The notes below the pieces were generated by a model, which did no database searches, had not been told where the DNA came from, and was given only the letters and a program-made list of their open reading frames with translations. Shown here one piece after another: positions 12,401-22,623 of a stretch of DNA of 64,000 bases. Position 1 is the first letter of the stretch. Every line of letters begins with the position of its first letter. The stretch is from Membranipora membranacea (taxonomy: Eukaryota > Bryozoa > Gymnolaemata > Cheilostomatida > Membraniporidae). The position numbers and the translations under genes were made by a program. Where the stretch lies: positions 12,817,493 to 12,881,492 of the forward strand of contig OU612071.1 of NCBI GenBank assembly GCA_914767715.1, given 5' to 3'.

Positions 12401-13298
12401 GTTAGTTACTGAGGCCTTTGGGCACTTCGAGAAGCAAGAAGAGTAAGCCATAGCCGAAAATCGGGCAACCTGGGTTCCTCTTGAAGAATTCAAAACTAAG
12501 TTAATTAGACATGTGAACGAACACAATGACAGGCTGGTCAGTAAAATAAAGGCCAGGGATGAATCATTGTGAAGATACGACCGCTATTACTAGTCCAACC
12601 GCGCTCAGGAACAACACTGTGCAACAGTTAGCTCAAACCCAATTAGATGAACAAAACATGATGACACAATTCCAGCTTGTGCTACGAACAATGGCAACTA
12701 TGACAACTATGGCAACCAAAAGGAAGTATTAATCAAGTAAGCACGGAGCAACCACTGAGCAGATAGATATAATTTATATAGACTTAAAAAATCATCGAGA
12801 CACTCGAAACTACTGTCTGTCTCGGGTGGAAAGAGCCAACTGTAGAAGTAGTACAGTGTTCAAAAAGAACGAGAATATAATTCGATCAGTCTCTAACTTG
12901 ACAGTAAACTACACACAGCATGCTGAAATTGAAGCTTAACGATGAGTTTTCAACCAGCGCAGGAATAACTTTGAGTGTAGACGCAAAAATTTATCCAATT
13001 AAGTGCAAGTTGTGAAATCAAAGGATTGTTATGAGGTCGATTATGATAGTGTTAAGAAGCTTAACCTCAAAATGGGAAAAAATTTGCGGAGAATTACAGA
13101 CCTACTCCGGAAAAAATTGGCTGAGTAAAATGTGAAAAAAAATCGGTATTAGAATATTACTGCAAGTTCAATTACTCCTACAGTGTGGTGCAGAGAGACG
13201 AGAGGATGCAAGAGTTGACAAGCTTTGTCCCCCCCCCCCAATCAAACAAACTTTGCCTGTTTTTCAGACTTAGTGGTGAGTCTGGTGGGATCAAAGTT
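12400..13298 (+). mobile_element. Retroelement-like debris, coding-like but broken
   Basis: The + strand from about 12440 to 12740 reads like the charged, Gln/Asn/Met-rich N-terminal part of a retrotransposon gag protein (a segment WVPLEEFKTKLIRHVNEHN, then Met/Thr/Ala repeats), interrupted by stops. A poly-C tract lies at about 13229-13239. No protease, RT or integrase is seen nearby. The assignment rests on composition and on the gag-like fragments further right, so it is weak. Confidence 0.35.
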
Positions 13299-13740
13299 AC
13301 TTCTGAGTATCAGCCTATCAGACAGATAAAGAGTATAGTAGGAGGTCACTCTATAACTCACATGTATATATGGTATAGTGAGATACCTGTAGTTAGTCTG
13401 AGCACTATAGATCTATATGGCAAGTGAGTGGGCTACAGGGTGAATTGTGCTAAATTGAAGATAAAAGATGGAAGTCAGAAATCCTTCTCAGTATCTGACC
13501 ATCAGATAGATAAAGAGTATCGTAGGAGATCACTCTATAACTCACATGTATATATGGTATAGTGAGATACCTGTAGTTAGTCTGAGCACTATAGATCTAT
13601 ATGGCAAGTGAGTGGGCTACAGGGTGAATTGTGCTAAATTGAAGATAAAAGATGGAAGTCAGAAATCCTTCTCAGTATCGGACCATCAGATAGATAAAGA
13701 GTATCGTAGGAGGTCACTCTATAACTCACATGTATATAGT
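13299..13740 (+). repeat. 184-bp tandem repeat array 1 (about 2.4 copies)
   Basis: The landmark GAGTAT near each unit start recurs at 13331, 13515 and 13699, a period of exactly 184 bp. Units share CACTCTATAACTCACATG and GGCAAGTGAGTGGGCTACAG with very few differences. The third unit breaks off near 13740. The same unit forms a second array at 15160-15650. Confidence 0.95.
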
Positions 13741-13842
13741 GTACAGCGAGTAGAGTAAATGTTACTTGTAAAATGAAATGATATGAATTGTTTAATGCTG
13801 TTAATTGGATTAATAAAATTGGAATTGAAATAAATTGGATTA

Positions 13843-14348
13843 GTGTTCTTAAAGACCGGTGAGATTGGGAGGGAATTAAAGATGGCGACAAACAATAGCT
13901 ACGTTGTCACAGGAAATAGCATTGTCCGATTCTTAGACCTCACTGATATCGACACTTTCAACTTTCCAGGGGCAACACTCTTCATTATGAGACAACATCT
14001 TGACCGCCCAGGGATTAAGCGAGTGGTATCAGGAATACCGGACATTGTGACAAAGGGGGGGGGGGGGCGACCCACGCAGCGGGCCCCATGATTTTAGCAT
14101 ACGAAAGAAACTTGAGAGAAGTGGCCGACAGGACTGATGTTACCATTTGCTCGTTTTACCCCCCCCCCCCAGATCGCTCACACCCGATCACTGGGGGAAC
14201 CATCAAATATGCAACCTCAATTCACAAAATGACGAGGGGACTCCCTGCCTGCCTCACAGCAGTATCTGGCAGGCGAAGTGATTGCTGGGAGATGTATTTC
14301 AGAGCAAACAGACTAAGGGATGAAGACCACCCAGTCCGTCTCTGGTAA
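13843..14348 (+). pseudogene. SGNH-hydrolase-like reading frame, interrupted at a poly-G tract
   Basis: Frame 1 (13843-14091) starts with SYVVTGNSIVRFLDL and continues through FPGATLF and GIKRVVSGIPDI. This pattern recalls the GDSIVR, PGA and central strand of SGNH/GDSL-fold proteins common in invertebrate transposon-linked genes. It then runs into about 13 G residues near 14055-14067. Another frame continues the similarity from 14088 (YERNLREVADRTDVTICSFYPPP). A second homopolymer, poly-C, lies at 14160-14170. The frame change at the poly-G may be a sequencing error or a real lesion. The family assignment is tentative because the catalytic Asp/His block is not clearly visible. Confidence 0.35.
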
Positions 14349-14575
14349 ATCAAATATCAGAGACAATCTTGCAGTCCATCGTGAACAGAGAAAGGAGGCT
14401 AGGAGATCAAAGAGAGGTGTACCAGCAATTAGAGAGGGAGAAGATGCGAGGGCCAGGATAGAGGGCAACCAGCAGCAGGAGGCAAGGCAGATTAGGGAGG
14501 AACCTGGAATATAAGTGGAGTGTAACACAGCATGCAAGTCTCACAGCACCAATAGCAGCGACATCAAATAGTAAA

Positions 14576-15170
14576 ATGGACCTCGGTCAATATAATGTTG
14601 ACTCTGTTGAATACCAAGAGGTATTGACAGCAAGGAGAAAGCCGGCTTTGTATTTTGCAAAATCATTGATTCCTATAGAAAGCCTTCTGTCTCTCTCCCC
14701 AGCGACACTAGAAGTGTTGTTGCAATCAAAGGGGTTGAGGAAGGACCGTAACAATGAATTTAATTGGAAATTGGTATGCGTTCATGCCAAATTTTCAGAT
14801 TGTCCAGAAAACTGTAGGGGATATTTTACACCCAATTACAGTGCATATTACAAGTGATAAATGATATGAATTGTTTTATGTTTTTTATGTATTGACTTTA
14901 AAATCAACTTTTATTTTAGTATTATTGTGTATTTTAGGGAACACTATGCATATGGCACTGTATTCGGATCCTTATGATGGTGACACACCAGCAAAACTAT
15001 TTGTTCAAAAATACCATTTGAATGAAAAGGTCTGTGATGACCAGATTATAAAAAGTAACGAACAGTTTATGCAGCATGTATATAGCATGAATCTGCACCA
15101 ACCAGAATCCAACTTTCGTTATGACTTTGTTCATAGACTACACCAAAAGTACCCAAAAATAGTAGAGTAG
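14576..15170 (+). CDS. Unknown-family gene, copy 1 of a tandem duplication
   Basis: Two open segments: 14576-14857 (94 codons with stop, starting MDLGQYNVDSVEYQ) and 14938-15170. The first contains SPATLEVLL and a cysteine-containing stretch, DCPENCRGYFTPNYSAYYK, just before TGA. The second contains ALYSDPYDGDTPAKLFVQKY and ends in TAG where the 184-bp array begins. They may be two exons: donor-like AA|GTGATA near 14855 and acceptor TTTTAG|GG at 14936-14937. Joined that way, however, the frame does not carry cleanly, so two separate proteins are also possible; the second has an upstream ATG with a hydrophobic leader (14871). Both segments recur at 15970-16470, so the unit was duplicated. I do not recognise the family; a transposon-borne gene is likely given the surroundings. 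Confidence 0.5.
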
Positions 15171-15650
15171 GAGATCACTCTATAACTCACATGTATATAT
15201 AGCACAGTAAGATACCTGTAGTTAGTCCGACCACTATAGATCTAAGTGGCAAGTGAGTGGGCTACAGGATGAATTGTGGTAAATTGAAGATAACAGATGG
15301 GAGTCAGAAATCCTTCTCAGTATCGGACCATCAGATAGATAAATAGTAGAGTAGGAGATCACTCTATAACTCACATGTATATACGGGGCAGTGAGATACC
15401 TGTTAGTCTGAGCACTATAGATCTATATGGCAAGTGAGTGGGCTACAGGATGAATTGTGGTAAATTGAAGATAAAAGATGGGAGTCAGAAATCCTTCTCA
15501 GTATTGGACCATCAGATAGAGAAAGAGTATAGTAGGAGATCACTCTATAACTCACATGTATATACGGGGCAGTGAGATACCTGTAGTTAGTCTGACCACT
15601 ATAGATCTATATGACAAGTGAGTAGGCTACAGGGTGAATCGTCATGAAAT
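15160..15650 (+). repeat. 184-bp tandem repeat array 2 (about 2.6 copies)
   Basis: GTAGGAGATC recurs at 15167, 15351 and 15532. The second interval is 181 bp because of a 3-bp deletion. Units are clearly homologous to array 1. The array starts at the very 3' end of the first unknown gene, so the gene's last codons and stop merge into the repeat. Confidence 0.95.
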
Positions 15651-15969
15651 GTAGATAAAGTAGAGCAACAGATTCCACTAAGGTGGGCTAACAAAATGTC
15701 ATGTAGTGGCCTCATAAAGCACCTTGATATGTAAAAAAAAACTCAGGCAGTGCATAGACCCGATATCAACAATCCTCCACTCCAAAAAACTGATAAGACA
15801 AGATTGATACACCAGTGCTCAAGGGTACAGAAAACAGTTAGTACTAACACTATAGGAGGAGCTCACAACAATAGTCATGTCTGATCACGAAGACATTGCC
15901 GACTACATCATCCGCGGAACTGGGTCAAACAACAAGCCATTCTCAGGCCTTCATGTGTAAAAAAAGTCA
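15651..15969 (+). other. Spacer with a short open frame between array 2 and gene copy 2
   Basis: From about 15876 a short ATG frame of 28 codons (MSDHEDIADYIIRGTG...) ends in TAA at about 15960, just before the second gene copy. It has coding-like codon use but no recognisable family. Confidence 0.3.
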
Positions 15970-16470
15970 GTGCTCCCTATAGAAAACCTATATTCTCTCT
16001 CCCCAGCTACGCTAGAAGTGTTGTTAGAGTCAATGGGGTTGAGGAAGGACAGCAACAGCGAGATCAACTGGAAATTGGTGTGTGTTCATACAAAATATCC
16101 AGATTGTCCAGAAAACTGTAGGGGTTATTTTACACCCAATTACAGTGCATATTACAAGTAATAAATGATATGAATTGTTTTATGCTTTTATGTATTGACT
16201 TTAAAATTGATTTTTTATTTTAGTACTTTTGTGTATTTTAGGTAACACTATGTATATGGCATTGTACTCGGATCCTTATGATAGTGACACACCAGCAAAA
16301 CAATTTGTTCAAAAATACTATCTAAATGAAAAGGTCTGTGATGACCAGACTATAAAAAAGTAACGAACAGTTTATGCAGCATGTGCATAGCATGAAACTG
16401 AACCAACAAGAATCCAACTTATGATTTTGTTCATCAACTACATCAAAAGTATCAAAAAATAGTAGAGGTC
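15970..16470 (+). pseudogene. Unknown-family gene, copy 2, frameshifted
   Basis: The first segment (15970-16161) matches copy 1 closely through SPATLEVLLESMGLRKDS and DCPENCRGYFTPNYSAYYK, and ends in TAA where copy 1 has TGA. The second segment starts near 16242 (MALYSDPYDSDTPAKQFVQK). It is broken by one extra A in the A-run at 16354-16359 and by a small deletion near 16415 relative to copy 1. The 5' part of copy 1 (MDLGQ...) is absent. The A insertion leads directly to a stop, so this copy is probably dead. Confidence 0.65.
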
Positions 16471-17040
16471 TCTCCCCAGGTAAACTTGGACGTTACTAGG
16501 CAACCTTAGCCACATACAACACCTTTCCTATTCAATGGAAACAGAAAGAAACTCTAAAACCAACCTGGCAACGTACAATCTAACCTATGTTTTTGCTCTA
16601 GACTACATCAGAGTAAGCTCCAACAATCACTATTTACCACTTGATTTGCTGCCTGAATAAATAACAACTGTAGTCACTCTCATAGAACTAGCATATGCTC
16701 TAGAACAAAGAACTACTGCAATTCCATCCTACTACTGTTATATTATCTTGCAACTGACATTTAATTAAGTGTTCATTACCATAGGAATGTCCAACCCTTA
16801 TCATTGATTGATTAGTAGAATATGCTAATTAAAAGTAACGAGAAACACTTCCTTTGATGGATTGCCTATTTACTTTCATAATGTTTCCTTTTTAATGCTG
16901 TGTATCGCTAATGAGTATCCTATATAATTTAACGTATGTCTGACTATGTCAGCTGCGATGTTGGGATTGAGAATAAAATGAGCAACTCTATTAGCTCAGT
17001 TTTTCACTCAACCTTTGCCTCAAACTCCAATAAACCAATC
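16471..17040. other. AT-rich spacer
   Basis: No supported feature. It separates the duplicated unknown gene from the gag-like fragments. Confidence 0.4.
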
Positions 17041-17381
17041 TTAAAAAAAGGTCATCGCCATAGCAACCGAACTTGCAGATGACTTCCTTAAGCAAATTGT
17101 GGCACTGCAATCCAAGTTCGGTAAGAAGAGTGGTCTTCCTTGCCAATGACTTGGCAAATATAACCAACAGATCCGATCAGACCACATGCTCATTCTATAA
17201 CAAGGTTAAACCCCTGGCACAACAAGTTTATCCTATCATCAGAAGAGAGGCCATTGATGCAATCATCAAAACTCATTTTATCAGAGTTCGCTGTTCATTA
17301 TCAAGCATTTGTTTCATCAATGTGCATGGGAAATATTGCATTTTTGCTTACATGCTTTTTAATAACACTTGTTTTACATAG
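17041..17381 (+). other. Coding-like fragment of unknown type
   Basis: A 102-codon open frame (17073-17381) contains SSVRRVVFLANDLANITN. This is faintly reminiscent of the RVV... strand in the SGNH-like fragment at 13843, and is followed by TTCSFYNKVKPLAQQVY. The last third is AT-rich and looks non-coding. It may be retroelement debris. Confidence 0.25.
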
Positions 17382-17640
17382 TTTTACTAATTTCATTGCA
17401 TTTTTTTACAGGATACAATATTTATAAAAATGGACTTATAGTCCTGATCCAGGTTAAGTCTGTGAGTTCTTTATATACAAATTTGTCTCTTGTCTTTATA
17501 TTGTTAGACTTGGTAATCTTTGCCATGTAATTAATTGATTAATACTTGGTTGCTAGTGAATGTTTTGTCACTTTGCACTTTGAATTAATTGATACCAATG
17601 ATTTGCTTCAAACTGAATTCCTCCCCGTCGCAGGAGTAAT

Positions 17641-18105
17641 ATGTCCGACTCATTCAGGCAACAAACATCTTTAATGGCCCTTAGAAGAATAAAACAAGGG
17701 AGCGCGGAGAATGCCCAGAGTTTTTTTATGCAGGTGATACATCTGGTCTACCAAGCATTCCCAAACGATCAGTGTTTACAAAAAACAGTAGCTTTAGCAA
17801 CTTTTCAAGAAGGATTGAAACCCTGCCTCCGGCAAGAGGGGAACTTTTTCACATTAGATAATGCGCTACAAAGGGTATTAGCAATTGAAGATAATCATCG
17901 TAGACGGCAAAGTTATAGAAGAATGAGGCCAAGGATTAATAACCGCACCAGTTGCTTCAATTATGGCGGGTATGAACCGAGCGCGGCTAGGGTGGACCCA
18001 ATAGATAACAGCATTGGTTCCCCAGGGAGTCTATCACCCAGAGGCCGCAATAAAAAAAGCATTGGTGCCATTCGAGTGAGGAGAGGACTTAACACCTTCA
18101 GATAA
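17641..18105 (+). mobile_element. Gag-like retroelement fragment with degenerate zinc knuckle
   Basis: A 154-codon frame starts at ATG 17641. It has the retrotransposon-gag core layout: ALRRIKQGSAENAQSFF, a hydrophobic helix, then TFQEGLKPCLR and a DNALQRVLAIED helix. A basic linker and CFNYGG at about residue 100 follow. CFNYGG resembles the first half of a CCHC zinc knuckle (CFNCGG), but the second Cys is replaced by Tyr and no GH/C follows. No protease, RT or integrase frame lies downstream. It is either a gag remnant or a gag-only gene; the lost knuckle favours a remnant. Confidence 0.6.
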
Positions 18106-19500
18106 CGAGACTGATGGCGAATAATACACAAGGGAGGTCGGAGATTGTGGAGAAATAGACTTTGAGGAAAACGTCTTTGGTGGGGAGGATCACTAAAACC
18201 AGTATGATGGAATCATGTAAGTGTCTACAGCGTCTTCGTTACTTAGTAGAAAAGGAGATGGTCGTTTAAGATTGTAGCTGCGGTGAGCTTCGTGCACGCC
18301 CTCACTGATAGTCTGGGAGCGTGGGCTACGCTTGCTCACCATGCTATGTGTTGCCTTTGTTATCTGGCCAATTCAAGCTCCAATTAGTGCACTGTGTGGA
18401 CATTCTTTTGTTGTGAATTGACAGGATTTTAACTGTAAATCAGTGTCTCACAGACACCCATGGTGATAGCAGCTCAAACCAATAGTCATCAGGTTTACTG
18501 CTATGAACAGGATACTGTTTTCAGATTAAAATAAACAGTTTATTCCAAACTATAACTTTACGCAGCATATGCCTTACCTAATAGGCCATATTTTATTTGC
18601 AGTTTTACTAAATAAAGTACGATTCTGCCAAAGACAAAGTGTATATGCTGTGACAAAGATGATGAAGAGACAAAACATATGGAAACAGAAATGTTATGAT
18701 GACATTTGATCTTCTGCTCCCGATTCAGCAACTGACAGGTACCTCTGCAATTTACTATTTTGTGCAACAAGCTCTACACAGTCTCAGTCTACAACAGCAG
18801 ACAAATTAATCTGGTGTTGTGAACACTGTAACTCCAAAAAAAAGCGGAAAACTTCAATAAAAACATTTGGCAGCTATAAGTTAGGATCTGCTAGGAGTCT
18901 TCTACAGCAATAAAAGCGGCAGAAGAAAACACATCACCATCTCTGGCGCTGACTCCCATTAAAAGATTATGATATGCAGCTTACTACGACCGACTGTCAA
19001 CTGATCTGCATACTACAGAGTATAAGTGCAGCGATCAGCACTCAAAATGGTAAATTTATCAGTTAGGGTAAAATGAACTTAATGATATTAATACCGTCAA
19101 CACAATTTGTTCCATCTTCATCATGCAATTTATATACATATCTAGACGTTTAAATTTCCTATGAAACAGATTTTTAACAATAGTTGCGCAGGAAAGTGGC
19201 ATCAGTATTTTTTGAATTTCATGCCTTCACATGTCCAGTGAATCTTAGCGAAGCTTGGGTTCTTAGAATTAGATATTTTGAGAGGAAAGGGATTTTTAAT
19301 GGACCTGTAGCAGTAGATAAGGTTCTTCAGCTTTGGAAGGAAATGTCATGAGTTTACTATGTCTGATTTTTATGCAAGGCGTTTTTTCTATTTTTATTGT
19401 ATTTCAGAAAATTTTGAGCTTTTAATTTTTATATTGTACCGGTTATTCTTGATTATTATTGTCTGTCTATATTGTTATTTTATGAGGATACAATGATGAT
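18106..19500. other. Spacer between gag-like fragments
   Basis: I see no gene. Base composition is AT-rich with no long open frame on either strand. Confidence 0.4.
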
Positions 19501-19518
19501 ATTTATTTTATATGTTTT

Positions 19519-20313
19519 TTGGATTCTTTAATTGGGGTGAAAATCAGGCATTTCCAATCCTCTGATTACAGGATTAAACATAGAAAAAATGAGAGCCATC
19601 GTTGGACTCAGACGGGCTCGCCAACAGGCAGTGGAGAAAATCATGCCATTTTTCTTGAGAGTTTGTTTGTTGGCGACAAACGCCTTCGGTGTGGGGACGA
19701 CGGCGGACCTGGTCATTTTAGAAACATTTAAAAGAGGCTGCCAGCCATTTATAAGGCGCCTACTTGTAAATTGTGTTAGAATTGATGATGCACTAACTAT
19801 TGCGCTTGAAGTTGAAGATAGGCCACCACCAACTCTTAAGAGTGGTGGAAAGGCAGCCTTTGGGGGATAATGGTGAAAGGGTGGTGATCGGACCATTAAA
19901 CATGGCCGATTGGCCACCACTGGACGGCCATCTCCAAGAGGCTGTCTCTGTTGATGGGGGCCTTGGAGATGACGTCAAGTGGCCGGATTTGGGGACCACC
20001 CTGACCAATTGTGGGATCAATGGATAAAGGACTTTGAGAGGACTTGCCAAGGGTACGGCATAGATGAGGGTCAGATGCTCTCAATAACCTATAATTGTAT
20101 CTTGAGGTAAAGGCTCCTGAAGACCTTAGGGAATTAGAGAGGGAGGAAAACTTTTGTGATGGGTCAAGCTTTAAAAAACTATTTGGGTTGAAATGTGGCC
20201 GTAGCGCCGTAAGGTATCAGGATACTGTGAAAGAATTAAAAAACCGAGACATGCAGAACGGTGAAACGATATCCAATTACTATTACTATTATATTGCACG
20301 GTCATGGCTGTAA
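19519..20313 (+). mobile_element. Second gag-like fragment, diverged from the first
   Basis: The frame 19589-19870 (LRRARQQAVEKIMPFFLRV..., then ILETFKRGCQPFIRRLL and RIDDALTIALEVED) lines up helix by helix with the gag core at 17641-18105 at low identity. The segment is notably GC-richer than its flanks. Downstream, 20095-20313 is another open frame (KAPEDLRELEREENF...) that ends in a Tyr run and may be a displaced part of the same element. No pol domain is visible. Confidence 0.5.
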
Positions 20314-20319
20314 TGGTTC

Positions 20320-22450
20320 TAATCCAACTAATTATATTACCACTCCGTTTTAACTTGCATTTTCAACCAATTTATTTACTATATAAATGCAGGAGGTTAC
20401 CCTGACATATTAATGGGTCAGACCATCAAATGAAGTATCATCATATCCTATAAATGTATTTTTATGAACTATTTATAAAGTGGTTTTGCTTAGCATGAAC
20501 ATGTTTTAATTGGATATTACAAGTCAACTATACTTGGGATGGTCTAACTCTGACATTATTTAACATACTGGCTCACCTTTTATATTTACTTATTATAGAA
20601 AACCATACCTATTTGCTTCATTCCTTAACTAACTAGTAAATTACCCTACTTGCATGATAGCTTACAAGCAAAGCCTAGCTACTACTACTACCAGTTGTGC
20701 TGATCTTTTAGTTACATGATAGTTACTTTAATGGTTAACTGTCAGTCTAAGGAGTGGTTGATGGATGTTTTAATACCATTAATAGACAGTGAAAAACTGA
20801 CATAGGTATGCAGGATGGGCTAGTATCCCAACAACAATCTAGACAACCGACTATTAATGTGGAAAGCATACATCCTAATTGCCCAAATGTTTTACTCTAT
20901 AGACCAACTAGCATGATCAATCATCATGTTCAGTGTTTCTAGTATACGTGTCCGCTACATAATTGCATGGTTACAATATAGCCTTCCGTCAACTGTGTTA
21001 GCAACAAACCCTTTCGTAAAGTATCTAACGCAGATCCATTGCGTATTGACAGAACTAGAAGTCTAGCAGATGCCAAACTGGCAGAACATTTTTGAACCTC
21101 CCAACATTACGTAGTAGAAGAATATACCTATTTCATAAGTTTCGCACAAAAAAGTTGCAAAAAACAAGGCATCTAAACATATCCTTCACCTTGTACAAAA
21201 AGGCAAATAGACAACAACGTACTCTGAGAAGTAACTGTTCCATAGTAAAACCATCATTCCGTACTTGGTAAATCAGCTCTGATAAAACTATTGCATATAT
21301 TCACGCTGAATAATCAACCATCACAAAATCTGTTATCATTTACTTGATGTAGCCTACAGTGTAACACAACCTTATGGTATTAACATCTTCTGATTATTAT
21401 TTTTCTTTTATTCCTTTTTCTTCCAATTTGCATTTTAATAACCACAGTATTTTAGTTTTGCTCTGTATGACGTGACACTTTTTGATCCACCATGCCAAAT
21501 TACTCCATCATACTCTTACCACATGTATCCTTATTAATCTTAATGTTTTCCTCTTTTTTGGCTATCTCAGAGGTCAACAAGTCGCCTTTAACTATCTGTC
21601 ATTTGTAAACTTTCAAGCCAAACTCTTTAAATGAATAAATAAATAAATATATACTGCTAGTCATGTGACTTACTCTTCCAGGGACCGATGGTGCAGTAAT
21701 CTTCCTCTTTTCTGCTGATGACACCGTACTGATCACATAAATCCTTGTGGAGAGCTATAGCTATACATACAGACATCAGAAACTTCTACAAATATAAACT
21801 GTATTCGTAACCCCAAAGTATTGAATATGACAAGTGTGTAGTGTGTCAGGATCTAACTCTGTGATCTGACAAAGTTCACCTTTCTCTCTGACTAGATATT
21901 GTCTATATTCAGTTATGTTACACATCATAATCTTACTTTCAGTTTACCTGTAGACTTATTATATCAACAATAGTAAATACTAGATAGTTATTGATATTCG
22001 GAACAGTCCAACATGGGCAGTCATTTATTTAACCATCTAAACTTAACATTTAGGTCATACGGCTCATCTTGTGTGTTAAAGCAACTGTTACGATGTACCT
22101 TTTTGATAAATAAGGCATATGCTATTTTATTGATTAATTACACATCCTACGGCTAATCAAATGTCAGTATAGAACGCTGTATAATAGCTGTTTAATCGAC
22201 CTTATTATTATTTCGGGGCAAGTAATGTCTCCAAAGATGCCCTGTGATCAACCGAGGGTATCCCGTCTATACACTTACGTAGCTTATAGCTTTGGACAAT
22301 TTTCGGTTTCGCTACATACTTCCAAATATGGACTAACAGTACTGTGGATTTAAGATGTTACAGAATATTACACCCTCTGCCCAATATTTTACAGGAACTC
22401 TGTGAAGATCTTACACTATAGAGAGCAGGGCTGGGCTTACCGGTAATCAG
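20320..22450. other. AT-rich spacer
   Basis: No gene, RNA or clear repeat recognised in about 2.1 kb. Only short accidental frames occur. Confidence 0.4.
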
Positions 22451-22623
22451 CATATGTGTACTGTGATCTTGGCTTTTTCACTCAAACCACCAGCCAAGAC
22501 AGATGTACAATCGAGCGGCTCTACAGCTATACTGACGAGTATACAGAGACAGACGGCGAGTACAAGTTCTATACAGAAGAAGTCCTATTGGCAGAATTCA
22601 AGTTCTACAAACAGAAATATAAA
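22451..22623 (+). CDS. Orphan coding-like exon, unknown protein
   Basis: Between an acceptor-like TAATCAG (ending 22450) and a strong donor GTGAGT (22624) lies a 173-nt stretch. After two leading bases it is open for 57 codons. Its composition differs sharply from the flanks, with many GAC/GAG/TAC codons, and gives a Tyr/Glu/Asp-rich peptide. It begins YVYCDLGFFTQTTSQDRC and ends in EFKFYKQKYK. I do not recognise the family and found no partner exons. It could be one exon of an unseen gene or a chance frame; the splice signals and codon use favour coding. Confidence 0.35.
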
